Numbered from the stretch's first letter, positions 28,376 through 37,288 are shown. The stretch is DNA of 40,793 nucleotides from an uncultured Ruminococcus sp. (GCA_900539095.1 UQAR01000012.1:1-40793), one strand, 5' to 3'. A program made the numbers and translations. The notes: generated from the letters alone by a model not told the origin.

Positions 28376-28399
28376 TAGGGGCGAACGGTATTCGCCCGT
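28376..28399. repeat. Palindromic intergenic repeat, family B copy 1
   Basis: GGGCGAA (28379-28385) pairs with TTCGCCC (28391-28397). A related copy is at 39558-39575. It lies between uraA and upp. Confidence 0.55.
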
Positions 28400-28452
28400 C
28401 ACTGCGTACAAAAATGTAAATTTAAAATATACTATGAAAGGAAATCATAAAA

Positions 28453-29082
28453 ATGGGGAACGTAAATATCATCAATCACCCGCTTGTAAAGCACAAAATA
28501 ACACTTATGCGTGACGAAAACACAGGAACAAGAGAGTTCCGTATACTCGTTGAAGAAGTTGCAATGCTCATGGGCTATGAGGCTATGAGAGATCTGCCAA
28601 CTGAGGACGTTGAGGTCAAAACACCTATCACCACAAGAAAGCTCCCAATGCTCTGCGGCAAAAAGCTTGCTATCGTGCCTATCCTGAGAGCAGGTCTTGG
28701 CATGGTAAGCGGACTTCTCGCACTCGTTCCGTCTGCAAAGGTCGGTCATATCGGTCTTTACCGTGACGAGGTCACACACGAGCCTCACGAGTATTACTGC
28801 AAGCTCCCTGATAGAATAAACGAGCGACTTGTTATCGTCTGCGACCCAATGCTCGCAACAGGCGGCTCAGCAATTCAGGCTGTTGACTTTCTGAAAGACA
28901 AGGGCTGCAAGAACATCAAGTTCATGTGCATAATCGCTGCTCCTGAGGGACTTGACGCCCTGAGAACTGCTCACCCTGATATCGACATCTATGTAGGCAA
29001 CCTTGATGAAAAGCTCAACGAGGACGCTTATATCGTTCCTGGTCTTGGCGACGCAGGCGACAGAATTTTTGGTACAAAGTAA
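28453..29082 (+). CDS. upp: Uracil phosphoribosyltransferase
   Basis: Upp converts uracil and PRPP to UMP in pyrimidine salvage. The 209-residue product has the family N-terminus HPLVKHKITLMRDENTGTRE, the PRPP-binding loop VIVCDPMLATGGSA and the C-terminal uracil-binding GLGDAGDRIFGT. AAAGGA precedes the ATG by 10 nt. It follows the uracil permease by 84 nt, an import-and-salvage unit. Confidence 0.97.
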   Translation: MGNVNIINHPLVKHKITLMRDENTGTREFRILVEEVAMLMGYEAMRDLPTEDVEVKTPITTRKLPMLCGKKLAIVPILRAGLGMVSGLLALVPSAKVGHIGLYRDEVTHEPHEYYCKLPDRINERLVIVCDPMLATGGSAIQAVDFLKDKGCKNIKFMCIIAAPEGLDALRTAHPDIDIYVGNLDEKLNEDAYIVPGLGDAGDRIFGTK

Positions 29083-29092
29083 GATAAAAAAT

Positions 29093-29127
29093 AAAAGCTG
29101 CTCCGTTTTTTTGGAGCAGCTTTTTTT
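29093..29127. terminator. Bidirectional terminator between upp and the M23 gene
   Basis: AAAAGCTGCTCC (29093-29104) pairs perfectly with 29113-29124, with T-runs after it on both strands. Confidence 0.9.
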
Positions 29128-29201
29128 ATTGCCTAACAGCCTTTTTCTTCTGTTTTAATCTGTACATCATGTTGTCCGTAGCCTCAAAAGCCGAAGTAAA
29201 A

Positions 29202-30659
29202 TTATGATTGTGTAACATCAAGATAGAACGCAGGGTTAAGGATATATCCCTGATAGCGTATCTCAATGTGCAGGTGGTCGCCTGTTGAAAAGCCTGTTGA
29301 ACCCATTTTGCCGATAACGTCGCCCTTCTTTATCTCGTCGCCTACCTCAACGTCTACCTCAGAAAGGTGTCCATACAGGGTGATGAACTCGTTGCCGTGG
29401 TCGATTATAACGTAGTTACCGTATCCACCTCCGCAGCCGCAGGAGCTTTCCTTTCCGTAGTCATGGGTGCATGTGGTGTTTATCCTTATTACCTTGCCGC
29501 TGCAAGATGCGTGTATAGGCGTTCCGTGAGCCGCAGGAATGTCAAGTCCCGAATGATAAGAGCCCCAGCGTGCTCCCACGCCCGATGATACCGAGTATGA
29601 ACCCGGCACAGGCCATGCAAAGTAGTAATCAGCCTCGTATTCGCCGAGCTTTTCGCCCTTTTCAAGCCTCTCACTTATGCTCTTGTGCAGCTCGTCAAGC
29701 TTTACGTCTGCAAGTGCCATTGTCGCAGAAACCTCGTTGTCCCTTGCCGTTCCCCCTGAGCCTGAAGATTTCAGTATGCCCGAAAGACTGCCCTCAAAGG
29801 ATTCACGCTCTGCCTCATAAGCCTCATTCTGCTCCTTTAGCTTTTTCTGCTTAGACTTCAGTTCCTGCTGAGTCTTTGTGCTTGAGCGGTAAAGCTGACT
29901 GAGCATTTCTTTCTGCTGAGTATACTGTGTGTACTGAGCGTCATATTCAGTTTTCTGCTTGTCAAGGTCTTTTTGCATATCCTCATACTCTGTTTTGAGT
30001 TTTGTGAGGTTGTCTATCATCGTGTCGTCATGATGTGCCACACGCTTGATAAGTTCAAGCCTCATGAGGATATCATAAAAGCTGTCCGACTCCAAAAGCA
30101 TAGTGGTGTAGCTGTCAGAGCCTGCGATATACATTGCCCTGAGCCTCTGCTTGAAATCCTCTATGCCTTTGTCTATCTCTTCCTGCTTTTTTGCAATGTT
30201 TCGCTCGTTCGTGTTTATTTGTAGTTCCAAAGCGGTCATATACGAGTTGAGCACGTCTATCTCGTCATTTACCGAATCGATTTTTTCTTTCAGAAGTTTC
30301 TGCTGCTTTTCGTTTTCCTCAATATCATCATTATATTTATCCATTTGCTCATTTATCTCCTGCTGTTTCTTGGAGATCTCCCTGAGCTGTTCAGCATACT
30401 GAGTAATGTCAAATCCCGTTGAACTGCTCTCCTGCTGAGAATTATCATCGCTGCTTGTCTGTTCGCCGCTGGTCTGATCTTCTCCCTGCTGCTGACCCTC
30501 ATCAGCAGCAGACTCGGTGTTTTCCTCAGCCTGAGAGTATTCAGCGTCAGCAGAAGTTATTTTCAGTGATGAATTGTAGCTGCTGCCTGCGATACCTGCG
30601 GTAACTGCAAAAGCGATAATAAAAGTGAGAATGCGTTTTAAGCTATACAGCCTGTTCAT
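29202..30659 (-). CDS. Coiled-coil M23 (LytM) peptidoglycan hydrolase 1
   Basis: A 485-residue secreted protein. A signal peptide is at residues 1 to about 28, followed by a Glu/Gln/Ser-rich low-complexity region (about 40-85), a long coiled coil (about 85-310) and a C-terminal LytM/M23 domain. Metal-site motifs are HSGLDI and HLHIE. An unusual Cys-rich insertion (CTHDYGK, then CGCGGGYGNY) sits within the domain. ATG at 30659 has GGAG 11 nt upstream. It is 46 nt after its paralogue, in line with ftsEX. By analogy with EnvC/PcsB/CwlO it is probably controlled by FtsEX. It ends at the bidirectional terminator shared with upp. Confidence 0.88.
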   Translation of the reverse strand: MNRLYSLKRILTFIIAFAVTAGIAGSSYNSSLKITSADAEYSQAEENTESAADEGQQQGEDQTSGEQTSSDDNSQQESSSTGFDITQYAEQLREISKKQQEINEQMDKYNDDIEENEKQQKLLKEKIDSVNDEIDVLNSYMTALELQINTNERNIAKKQEEIDKGIEDFKQRLRAMYIAGSDSYTTMLLESDSFYDILMRLELIKRVAHHDDTMIDNLTKLKTEYEDMQKDLDKQKTEYDAQYTQYTQQKEMLSQLYRSSTKTQQELKSKQKKLKEQNEAYEAERESFEGSLSGILKSSGSGGTARDNEVSATMALADVKLDELHKSISERLEKGEKLGEYEADYYFAWPVPGSYSVSSGVGARWGSYHSGLDIPAAHGTPIHASCSGKVIRINTTCTHDYGKESSCGCGGGYGNYVIIDHGNEFITLYGHLSEVDVEVGDEIKKGDVIGKMGSTGFSTGDHLHIEIRYQGYILNPAFYLDVTQS

Positions 30660-30705
30660 GAAATAAAAGACTCCTTTGGTTGTGTGGTTATGCTTTCAGA
30701 CGGTC

Positions 30706-32172
30706 TTATACATAATTTGAAGGGTTCTGAGCCACTCCGTTAAGACGCACTTCAAAGTGCAGATGATCGCCTGTTGAATATCCTGTTGAGCCGACAATAC
30801 CCAAAACGTCGCCCTTGTTGACGTGCTGACCCTGCTTTACGCTCATGTACTGTGAGTGACCGTAAAGCGTCCAGTAGCCGTTGCCGTGGTCGATTATGCA
30901 GTAGTTTCCATATCCGCCTCCGCAGCCGCATGAACCGTTCTTGCCGTAGTCATGGGTGCAGGTGTTGCTGACCAGTATAACAGTGCCCTCAGCGGCAGCA
31001 CATATCTTTGCACCTCTTATTCCCGGTGACCAAATATCGATACCCTTGTGATAAGCACCCCAACGCCAGCCGACGCCGTAGGAAATATGATAATAACCCG
31101 GCACAGGCCATGTGAACTGGCTCTTGTCGGTATAGTTGTAATCGCTGTTGTTGGTGGAAGACTGACCGCTGTTGGAGGTCGTTCCGCCGCCGTTTGAAGA
31201 TGAAGAGTTGCCGTTGCTGTTCTGCTGTTGCTGTAACTGCTGCTGACGTTTTCTTTCTTCCTCTTCTCTCTTCTTTCTTTCCTCTTCCTCTTTTCTCTTT
31301 CGTTCCTCTTCTTCCTTTTTCTTGATCTCTTCCTGCTCTTTGTAAAGCTTTTGCAGCTGAGCCTCAAAGTCTTCCTGTTCCTTGTTTATCTGCTCTTTGT
31401 TAGCCTCATAAGCCGCCTTGTCCTCCTCAAGCTGGTCGATAGCAGCCTGACTTTGTGCATACAGATCGTCAAGCTTTTTCTTCTGCTCAGTGTGGTAGGT
31501 CTTTTGCTCTTCAAGGTCAGTCTTGTTTGTTTCAAGGTCAGTCTTGTTAGCCTCAAGCTCAGCCTCTTGGGACTCATATTCGCCCTTCAGCTCCACGAGC
31601 CCGTCTATCATGGTGTTGTCATGGTCAGCCACCCTCTTGACAAGCTCTATTTTCATAAGCATATCATAAAAGTCCGTCGAACCGATGAGAATATCGGTGT
31701 AGGAACTGTTTCCTGCAATATACATTGCTCTAAGACGCTGCTTGAAATCAACAACGCCCTCTTCTATCTCTGCCTTTTTGTTTTTTATCTTTATTTCGCT
31801 TTTTGCGATAGCCTCTTCAAGGTCAGCGATCTCAGTTTCAAGGTCGGCGATAGAATCCTCAAGTGTAAGGATAGTTTCCTGAACAGTTTCTATCTGCTCC
31901 TGTATCGCCTTTTGATTTTCCTCTTCCTTTGAGATGTCGTCCTTTGTGCTGCTTATCTGATCGTCCAGCTCGGCCTGTTTTTTCTCAAGCTCGCTTATCT
32001 TATCCTTGGCAGAGGATATTTTTTTCTTGTTATTTTTTATTGCCTGACTTTCCGCAGCTACATTCTGCGTTGTCATAAGCGGCTGAGCACCACCTGCAAG
32101 CACCGTCATAGATGCGACGACTGCCACGGCGAAAGCCAGCACACGTTTCATCGTGAATATACCTGTTTTCAT
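30706..32172 (-). CDS. Coiled-coil M23 (LytM) peptidoglycan hydrolase 2
   Basis: A 488-residue secreted paralogue of the next gene. Signal peptide about 1-40 (VLAFAVAVVASMTVLAGG), long coiled coil (about 42-330) with a Lys/Arg/Glu tract, then a Gln/Asn/Ser/Gly linker and a LytM domain with HKGIDIW and HLHFEV. It has the same Cys-rich insertion as its neighbour (CTHDYGK, SCGCGGGYGNY). I chose ATG at 32172: GGAGG lies 5 nt upstream; the longer frame has a non-signal extension of 58 residues. It lies downstream of ftsX and has its own predicted promoter. Probably an FtsEX-activated endopeptidase (inference). Confidence 0.88.
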   Translation of the reverse strand: MKTGIFTMKRVLAFAVAVVASMTVLAGGAQPLMTTQNVAAESQAIKNNKKKISSAKDKISELEKKQAELDDQISSTKDDISKEEENQKAIQEQIETVQETILTLEDSIADLETEIADLEEAIAKSEIKIKNKKAEIEEGVVDFKQRLRAMYIAGNSSYTDILIGSTDFYDMLMKIELVKRVADHDNTMIDGLVELKGEYESQEAELEANKTDLETNKTDLEEQKTYHTEQKKKLDDLYAQSQAAIDQLEEDKAAYEANKEQINKEQEDFEAQLQKLYKEQEEIKKKEEEERKRKEEEERKKREEEERKRQQQLQQQQNSNGNSSSSNGGGTTSNSGQSSTNNSDYNYTDKSQFTWPVPGYYHISYGVGWRWGAYHKGIDIWSPGIRGAKICAAAEGTVILVSNTCTHDYGKNGSCGCGGGYGNYCIIDHGNGYWTLYGHSQYMSVKQGQHVNKGDVLGIVGSTGYSTGDHLHFEVRLNGVAQNPSNYV

Positions 32173-32272
32173 ATTTTCCTCCGTCTTAAAAAAGACCATT
32201 TTCACACGTTTCCATAGCCTTGCGGCTATATACATCTTGCTTATCATATCTTTTTGTCTATAAGCGAAATGT

Positions 32273-32301
32273 ATTATAAATTGCAACAAAAGGCAGTCTA
32301 A
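32273..32301 (-). promoter_or_regulatory. Promoter of the M23 hydrolase genes
   Basis: On the minus strand, TTAGAC (32301-32296), 17-bp spacer, TATAAT (32278-32273). The -35 is weak. Confidence 0.5.
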
Positions 32302-32328
32302 AAACCCCTTTGGATCATAGCCTGCCTT
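32287..32328 (-). terminator. Possible terminator after ftsX
   Basis: On the minus strand, AAGGCAG (32328-32322) pairs with CTGCCTT (32296-32290) around a 25-nt interior and is followed by TTT. It is weak and overlaps the next promoter's -35. Confidence 0.35.
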
Positions 32329-32351
32329 CTGTCTTTCTTTTGGCAAATGTA

Positions 32352-33257
32352 TTACACTTTAAGGTGCTTTCCTGTGCTTATAGAAGTACCCACCGCACCG
32401 ATAACGGCACCTGCGATAAGGTAAGACGCAGCGACAGGGAGCATAAGGGACTTGAACGAATACAAATTCTGAACGCCGAGAATGCTCCAGAGTTTGAAGT
32501 CATCATTAAAGATGTTGTAAATTCCCTCGTAGGCGAACTTTGTCAGCAGCAGAGCACCTGCGGCAGCCAGCAGACCAACTATCATACCCTCGATAAAGAA
32601 AGGTATTCTGATAAAGCTGTTGGTAGCACCTACATATTTCATAATATTTATTTCCTTACGTCTTGCGAAAACGCTTGCTCTGGTGGTGTTTGAAATGATT
32701 ATCAGACAAACCACAACAAGTGCCACAATGACCGCAAAGGCAACTATCGTAAATATTCTTCTGATACTGATAAGGATATCAGCAAATGCTGTAGGGGACT
32801 TTGTTGAGTCAACATTGTCAAAGGTCTCTATCTGAGTGGTGGTCTCGCTCATCTTCTCGATATCCTTTACCGTTACCTTGTAAGTATCAGGCAGCGGGTT
32901 ATCGTCAGCATACTGAAAGAAATCCTTTTCCTCGTCTGTCATGCCCTTGAGCATATTTTTCCACGCCTCGTCCTTTGAATAAAGGCTCACCGTATTGATA
33001 TTTCCGACCTCTTTGAGCTTGTTCTCAAGGGTCTGCATATCAGCCTGACTTGTGCCGTCCTTGACGATAACGATGACCTCGCTCTTGTCCTCGATGCCGC
33101 CGATTATCCTTGTAAGGTTTATAGACACAAGCACCGAAGTACCTACCATAAGCAGGGAAACGAGCAGTATACAGAAAGATGCAAAAGTCATCATTCTGTT
33201 TTTCCAAATGCCCTTAAAACCCTGATTTATAAGATATCTGAAACTACTTGCTTTCAT
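32352..33257 (-). CDS. ftsX: Cell division ABC transporter, permease FtsX
   Basis: FtsX is the membrane partner of FtsE; the complex transmits ATP hydrolysis to extracellular peptidoglycan hydrolases. The 301-residue product has a TM near the N-terminus (about 20-47), an extracellular loop (about 48-168) and three C-terminal TMs (about 170-195, 215-240, 272-292), the FtsX topology. Its ATG is 14 nt inside the ftsE end, so translation is coupled. Two coiled-coil hydrolases follow, the likely targets. Confidence 0.94.
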   Translation of the reverse strand: MKASSFRYLINQGFKGIWKNRMMTFASFCILLVSLLMVGTSVLVSINLTRIIGGIEDKSEVIVIVKDGTSQADMQTLENKLKEVGNINTVSLYSKDEAWKNMLKGMTDEEKDFFQYADDNPLPDTYKVTVKDIEKMSETTTQIETFDNVDSTKSPTAFADILISIRRIFTIVAFAVIVALVVVCLIIISNTTRASVFARRKEINIMKYVGATNSFIRIPFFIEGMIVGLLAAAGALLLTKFAYEGIYNIFNDDFKLWSILGVQNLYSFKSLMLPVAASYLIAGAVIGAVGTSISTGKHLKV

Positions 33258-33930
33258 TGGAGCCTCCTATCACTTCGTCAAAGGCGATCTGACCTTTGTT
33301 GATGTTGATAATTCTGCCTCCGAAATAGCGGACAAGGTCGTGCTCGTGAGTTACCATAAGAATGGTAGTGCCGCACTCGTTTATGCCTTTGAGAAGTTCC
33401 ACTATCTCATATGAAAGAGCAGGGTCGATATTACCTGTAGGCTCATCGGCAATGATGAGCTGAGGGTCGTTCACAAGTGCTCTCGCCAGAGCCACACGCT
33501 GCTGCTCGCCGCCTGAAAGCTCAGTCGGATAGCTTTTTGCCTTATCGGAAAGACCCACAAGGCTTATAACATATGGAACACGACTTCTTATGTACTTTGC
33601 AGGTGCGTCGATAACTCTCAGCACGAAAGCCACGTTCTCATAAACTGTCATTGTAGGGATAAGTCTGAAATCCTGAAAAACAACGCCGATAGTTCTGCGA
33701 AGTGCAGGTATCTTTCTTCTTCTCAGCTTTTTCAGATTAAAGCCGTTTACCATTACTGTGCCGCTGGTCGCATCTATCTCTTTAAGAACCAGCTTGATAA
33801 GTGTTGATTTACCGGCACCTGAAGGTCCTACCACGAAAGCGAAGTCGCCGTCGTTTATCTTCAGGTTTACTTTGTTCAGAGCGTCCACACCGCTTGAATA
33901 GGTGACGGACACGTCTTTAAACTCTACCAA
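33244..33930 (-). CDS. ftsE: Cell division ATP-binding protein FtsE
   Basis: FtsE is the ATPase of the FtsEX complex. The 228-residue product has Walker A GPSGAGKST (35-43), Q-loop Q86, signature LSGGEQQR (138-145) and Walker B LIIADEP followed by TGNID. The start is TTG at 33930, giving MVEFKDVSVTY; AAGGCGG lies 8 nt upstream. It overlaps ftsX. Confidence 0.95.
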   Translation of the reverse strand: MVEFKDVSVTYSSGVDALNKVNLKINDGDFAFVVGPSGAGKSTLIKLVLKEIDATSGTVMVNGFNLKKLRRRKIPALRRTIGVVFQDFRLIPTMTVYENVAFVLRVIDAPAKYIRSRVPYVISLVGLSDKAKSYPTELSGGEQQRVALARALVNDPQLIIADEPTGNIDPALSYEIVELLKGINECGTTILMVTHEHDLVRYFGGRIININKGQIAFDEVIGGSNESK

Positions 33931-33988
33931 AATTTACACCGCCTTAGTTTTACAGAGGCAAGCAAGCCTCTTTTCCGCTCATAGAAAC

Positions 33989-35074
33989 TTAGAACTTGAC
34001 AGGGTTAGCAGAGAGATATTTCTTTACCATAAGGGCTATCTTAAAGATGATAGCATGGTCGAACTCTCTCAGGTCAAGGCCCGTGAGCTTTTTGATTTTT
34101 TCAAGTCTGTACACAAGAGTATTTCTGTGAACAAACAGTTTTCTTGAAGTTTCAGAAACGTTCAGGTTGTTCTCAAAGAACTTCTGGATAGTGAAAAGTG
34201 TTTCATGATCCAGTGACTCGATAGAGCCTTTCTTGAAAACTTCCTTGAGGAATGTTTCGCAGAGCGTTGTAGGCAGGTGATAGATAAGTCTTGCGATACC
34301 AAGATTATCATAAGAAACGATATTCTTGTCAGTATCGAACACCTTTCCTACCTCAAGAGCTATCTGAGCCTCCTTGAAACTTCTTGCAAGGTCCTTGACG
34401 CCCTCGACTACTGTTCCTATACCCACAGTGACTCTTGTATAGAACTCGCTTGAAAGGGTATCGGAAATAGAACGTGCCAGCTTTTCAAGATCCTTTGACT
34501 CAACGCCGTTTGCAACTTCCTTAACGAGCACGATATCGCTCTCGGTGATGTTGAAAACGAAGTCCTTAGACTTGTCAGGGAAAAGGTTCTGGATAACGTC
34601 GTAGGCTGAAACGTCATTTGTGGAGAGTATCCTGATGAGCAGCACCACTCTTGAAATGTCGGCACTGAAATGCAGCTCTCTCGCTTTAACATGAACGTCG
34701 CCCGGCAGCACGTTGTCAAGCACTACGTTCTTGATGAAATTGTTTCTGTCGTATTTTTCGTCATAATACTGCTTTATGCTGGAAAGAGTAATGGCAAGTA
34801 TGCTCGCATACTTTGCTGCCACCTCGTCTGTTCCCTCAACGAAAACAGCATAGTCAGGTTTCATATGAGCACCGAATGGCTTATAGGTATAACCGTCTCT
34901 AACAAAAATGTCGTGTGAATCGCCCAGATCTAACGAAACGAATTCGTTAGTCGTTCCGATCTGTGAAAGCTCAGAGCAGGCAATGATAGTTGCGTTCTCA
35001 TCTATTACGCCTATGACGCAGTCGATAGTGTCACGCATCTGATGAACAACGCTCTGAAATAATCTGTTTGACAT
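33989..35074 (-). CDS. PucR/CdaR-family transcriptional regulator
   Basis: The 361-residue protein ends in a PucR-type helix-turn-helix (about 300-355: VSETSRKLFVHRNTLVYRLE). Its middle has the GGDEF-like fold typical of CdaR regulators (VTVGIGTVVEGVKDLARSF, EAQIALEVG). The N-terminal about 110 residues (MRDTIDCVIGVIDENATII) resemble a small ligand-sensing domain. It lies 58 nt upstream of ftsE and may be co-transcribed; a short inverted repeat (33954-33972) is between them. Effector and targets unknown. AGGGG lies about 8-9 nt before the ATG. Confidence 0.82.
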   Translation of the reverse strand: MSNRLFQSVVHQMRDTIDCVIGVIDENATIIACSELSQIGTTNEFVSLDLGDSHDIFVRDGYTYKPFGAHMKPDYAVFVEGTDEVAAKYASILAITLSSIKQYYDEKYDRNNFIKNVVLDNVLPGDVHVKARELHFSADISRVVLLIRILSTNDVSAYDVIQNLFPDKSKDFVFNITESDIVLVKEVANGVESKDLEKLARSISDTLSSEFYTRVTVGIGTVVEGVKDLARSFKEAQIALEVGKVFDTDKNIVSYDNLGIARLIYHLPTTLCETFLKEVFKKGSIESLDHETLFTIQKFFENNLNVSETSRKLFVHRNTLVYRLEKIKKLTGLDLREFDHAIIFKIALMVKKYLSANPVKF

Positions 35075-35163
35075 AAGTTATTCCCCTCTACTTGCAAAAA
35101 TTTTCGACCTAAGTTCTGCCATGGGCATAATTACCCCATAAGGGCAGATGTCTGCACATTGTT

Positions 35164-35192
35164 ATTATAACAAAAAACGATATGTTTTGCAA
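35164..35192 (-). promoter_or_regulatory. Promoter of the PucR/CdaR regulator and possibly ftsEX
   Basis: On the minus strand, TTGCAA (35192-35187), 17-bp spacer, TATAAT (35169-35164). Confidence 0.8.
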
Positions 35193-35439
35193 GTGTTTTA
35201 TAGTGAAAATATGCAAAAAAACTTTTATACCGCAGTTTCAAGCACTGGTCTGCGGTTCGATATATTACAAATTGTAACACATTTTACTCCTCTATGTGTG
35301 AATTTTTTGTTAAATCACAGGTTTTAATGGTGATTTTGTACAAAAGAGGTGGGCAAAGTTCGTTTCAAGTAACCGAATTGTAATTAATAAACTTTTTGTA
35401 AATATCCCTTTGAAGGTGCATAACAACGCAGTTCAAGCG
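35193..35439. other. Intergenic region between divergent promoters
   Basis: This AT-rich stretch lies between the regulator promoter and the rimM promoter. I see no gene. It includes a weak inverted repeat (ACCGCAG near 35229-35235 with CTGCGGT near 35250-35256). Confidence 0.5.
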
Positions 35440-35468
35440 TTGCAAAGGGTGAAAAAATATGTTACAAT
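35440..35468 (+). promoter_or_regulatory. Promoter of rimM-trmD
   Basis: TTGCAA at 35440-35445, 17-bp spacer, TACAAT at 35463-35468. Confidence 0.75.
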
Positions 35469-35506
35469 CAATAAAAAAGAGGAAATGTCATCGGGAGGTA
35501 ATCAAA

Positions 35507-36013
35507 ATGGACGTAAAGAAATATCTTGAGGCAGGAAAGATAGTATCGGTGTTCGGCATAAAAGGCGAGATAAAGGTACAGCCGTGGTGCGACGGGCCGG
35601 AATTTCTCTGCGGATTTGACACACTATATTATAAGAGCGGCACTCCTGTGGAGATCGAACGCTCAAGAGTTGCAAAAAATATCGTTGTGATGAAGGTCAA
35701 GGGCGTTGACACTGTTGAGGAGGCTCAGAAACTCCGCAACAGGGTGCTTTATATCGACCGTGATGATGTGGAGCTTGATGAGGGTTGCTATTTCATTCAG
35801 GATCTTATCGGTCTTGAAGTTGTTGACGCTGACAGCGGTGAAAGCTACGGAAAGATAACAGATGTAAGTCAGACGGGTGCTAACGATGTTTACCACATAA
35901 CCGATGAAAAGGGAAATGTAAGACTTATCCCTGCGATACCTGAGGTGGTGGCTGAAACGGATATCGAGAGCGGTGTGATGAAGATAACTCCGCTGGAGGG
36001 GCTTTTTGACTAA
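35507..36013 (+). CDS. rimM: Ribosome maturation factor RimM
   Basis: RimM aids assembly of the 30S head through S19. The product is 168 residues with an N-terminal RimM domain (AGKIVSVFGIKGEIKVQPW) and a C-terminal PRC-barrel (DLIGLEVVDADSGESYGKI, then LIPAIPEVV). ATG at 35507 has GGGAGG 8 nt upstream. It is coupled to the next gene by a one-base overlap and shares the unit with trmD. Confidence 0.95.
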   Translation: MDVKKYLEAGKIVSVFGIKGEIKVQPWCDGPEFLCGFDTLYYKSGTPVEIERSRVAKNIVVMKVKGVDTVEEAQKLRNRVLYIDRDDVELDEGCYFIQDLIGLEVVDADSGESYGKITDVSQTGANDVYHITDEKGNVRLIPAIPEVVAETDIESGVMKITPLEGLFD

Positions 36014-36516
36014 TGAGGTTCTGTAAATATGAGGACTTGGAAAGACTTGTCAGAGATTATTCGGACGGTATGTTCAGTCTGATATTTCCAAAGCTCAACA
36101 GCCGTGAAAAGTCGCTGAAATGTATCGAAAAAGTTTTTACGGCATACATAGATGAAAGCCCACGGCTGAGAAGTCCCAGGGCTGAGGAAAAGTGGCTCAT
36201 AAAAAGGCTCAGGAAAGAGAGCGGATTCAACAGGCTCGCCAACACATATGAGGGCGAGGGACTGAGTTTTATTGAGCTTGACAATATGCTCACGAGCCTG
36301 AGAGTATACTACAACAACGAGGGGAACAAGCCGAAGAAACGCAGGTCTGCTTTGTGGAGCTTGTTTGTGGTGATAATAGTCGCTGTTATCGTGGCTATCG
36401 GCGTTGTGCAGGGAATAGGATACTATGAAAAGAGCGGCGGCTCTGTGCAGGAAAAGCTCAACAGCAACGCTGAGAACTGGGCTTTTGAGCCTTTTGACAT
36501 GATTTGGAGGAATTGA
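36013..36516 (+). CDS. Membrane-tethered sigma-region-2-like protein
   Basis: A 167-residue protein of unknown function. Residues about 7-75 look like the region-2 helices of ECF sigma factors: LVRDYSDGMFSLIFPKL, then KCIEKVFTAYI, then EEKWLIKRLRKE, parallel to LVEEYSD, NVFFKLF and AWLIRVALNE of the sigma factor at 8228-8695. No region 4 follows. Instead a basic stretch (PKKRR) precedes one TM helix (about 113-135) and a short tail of about 30 residues. The ATG overlaps the rimM stop (TAATG) and the trmD ribosome binding site lies in its 3' end. I assign no function. Confidence 0.7.
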   Translation: MRFCKYEDLERLVRDYSDGMFSLIFPKLNSREKSLKCIEKVFTAYIDESPRLRSPRAEEKWLIKRLRKESGFNRLANTYEGEGLSFIELDNMLTSLRVYYNNEGNKPKKRRSALWSLFVVIIVAVIVAIGVVQGIGYYEKSGGSVQEKLNSNAENWAFEPFDMIWRN

Positions 36517-36517
36517 T

Positions 36518-37255
36518 TTGAACATTGATATCGCAACGCTTTTTCCTGAGATGCTTGAAAATTATCTTTCAGAAAGTGTAGTCGGCAGGGCAAGGGCGAA
36601 GAATATTTTTACGGTAACGTGTCATAATATCAGAGAATACACACAGGACAAGCACCGCAGGGTGGACGATACGCCTTACAGCGAGAGGCAGGGTATGCTC
36701 ATGCAGTGCGAGCCTATATACAGGTGCTACAAGGCGGTGACTGAGGGCAAGCCTAAGCCTCACGTTATTTATATGTCGCCGCAGGGAAAAACTTTGACGC
36801 AGAAGAGGGCGAAGGAACTTTCTCAGCTTGACAGCATATTTATATTATGCGGTCACTATGAGGGTGTGGACAGCAGGGTCATCGACGAGATAGTCGATGA
36901 AGAGATATCCGTGGGAGATTATGTGCTCACGGGAGGAGAGCTGCCTGCACTTGTGCTGGTAGACTGTGTAGTAAGAATGCTGGAGGGAACGCTTTCTCAG
37001 GCTGATTGTTACGAGGACGAGAGCCATTACAATGGACTGCTTGAATATCCGCAGTACACAAGACCTGAGGTATGGCATGGCAGGGAAGTGCCGAAGGTAC
37101 TGCTGTCGGGCAATCATGCAGAGATCGCAAAATGGCGGCGTGAGGAGGCTGTAAAAGCCACCTTTTTAAAGCGTCCTGAGCTTTTGGAGAGCTGTCCGCT
37201 GACGGAAAAAGATTTGGCTATTATACACAAATTTGCAGTAAATGAGGATAATTAG
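36518..37255 (+). CDS. trmD: tRNA (guanine37-N1)-methyltransferase
   Basis: TrmD methylates G37 of tRNAs with G36, preventing frameshifts. The 245-residue product contains CGHYEGVDSRV, SVGDYVLTGGELPALVLVD and a C-terminal domain with RPEVWHGREVPKVLLSGNH. The usual PYGGGxGMV loop reads PYSERQGML here (residues 53-61), retaining only the last Gly-Met. The start is TTG at 36518 with GGAGG 7 nt upstream. It follows the sigma-like gene by one base. Confidence 0.94.
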   Translation: MNIDIATLFPEMLENYLSESVVGRARAKNIFTVTCHNIREYTQDKHRRVDDTPYSERQGMLMQCEPIYRCYKAVTEGKPKPHVIYMSPQGKTLTQKRAKELSQLDSIFILCGHYEGVDSRVIDEIVDEEISVGDYVLTGGELPALVLVDCVVRMLEGTLSQADCYEDESHYNGLLEYPQYTRPEVWHGREVPKVLLSGNHAEIAKWRREEAVKATFLKRPELLESCPLTEKDLAIIHKFAVNEDN

Positions 37256-37288
37256 AGACATAAGTTTTCAACACTTTTCACAGATTTG

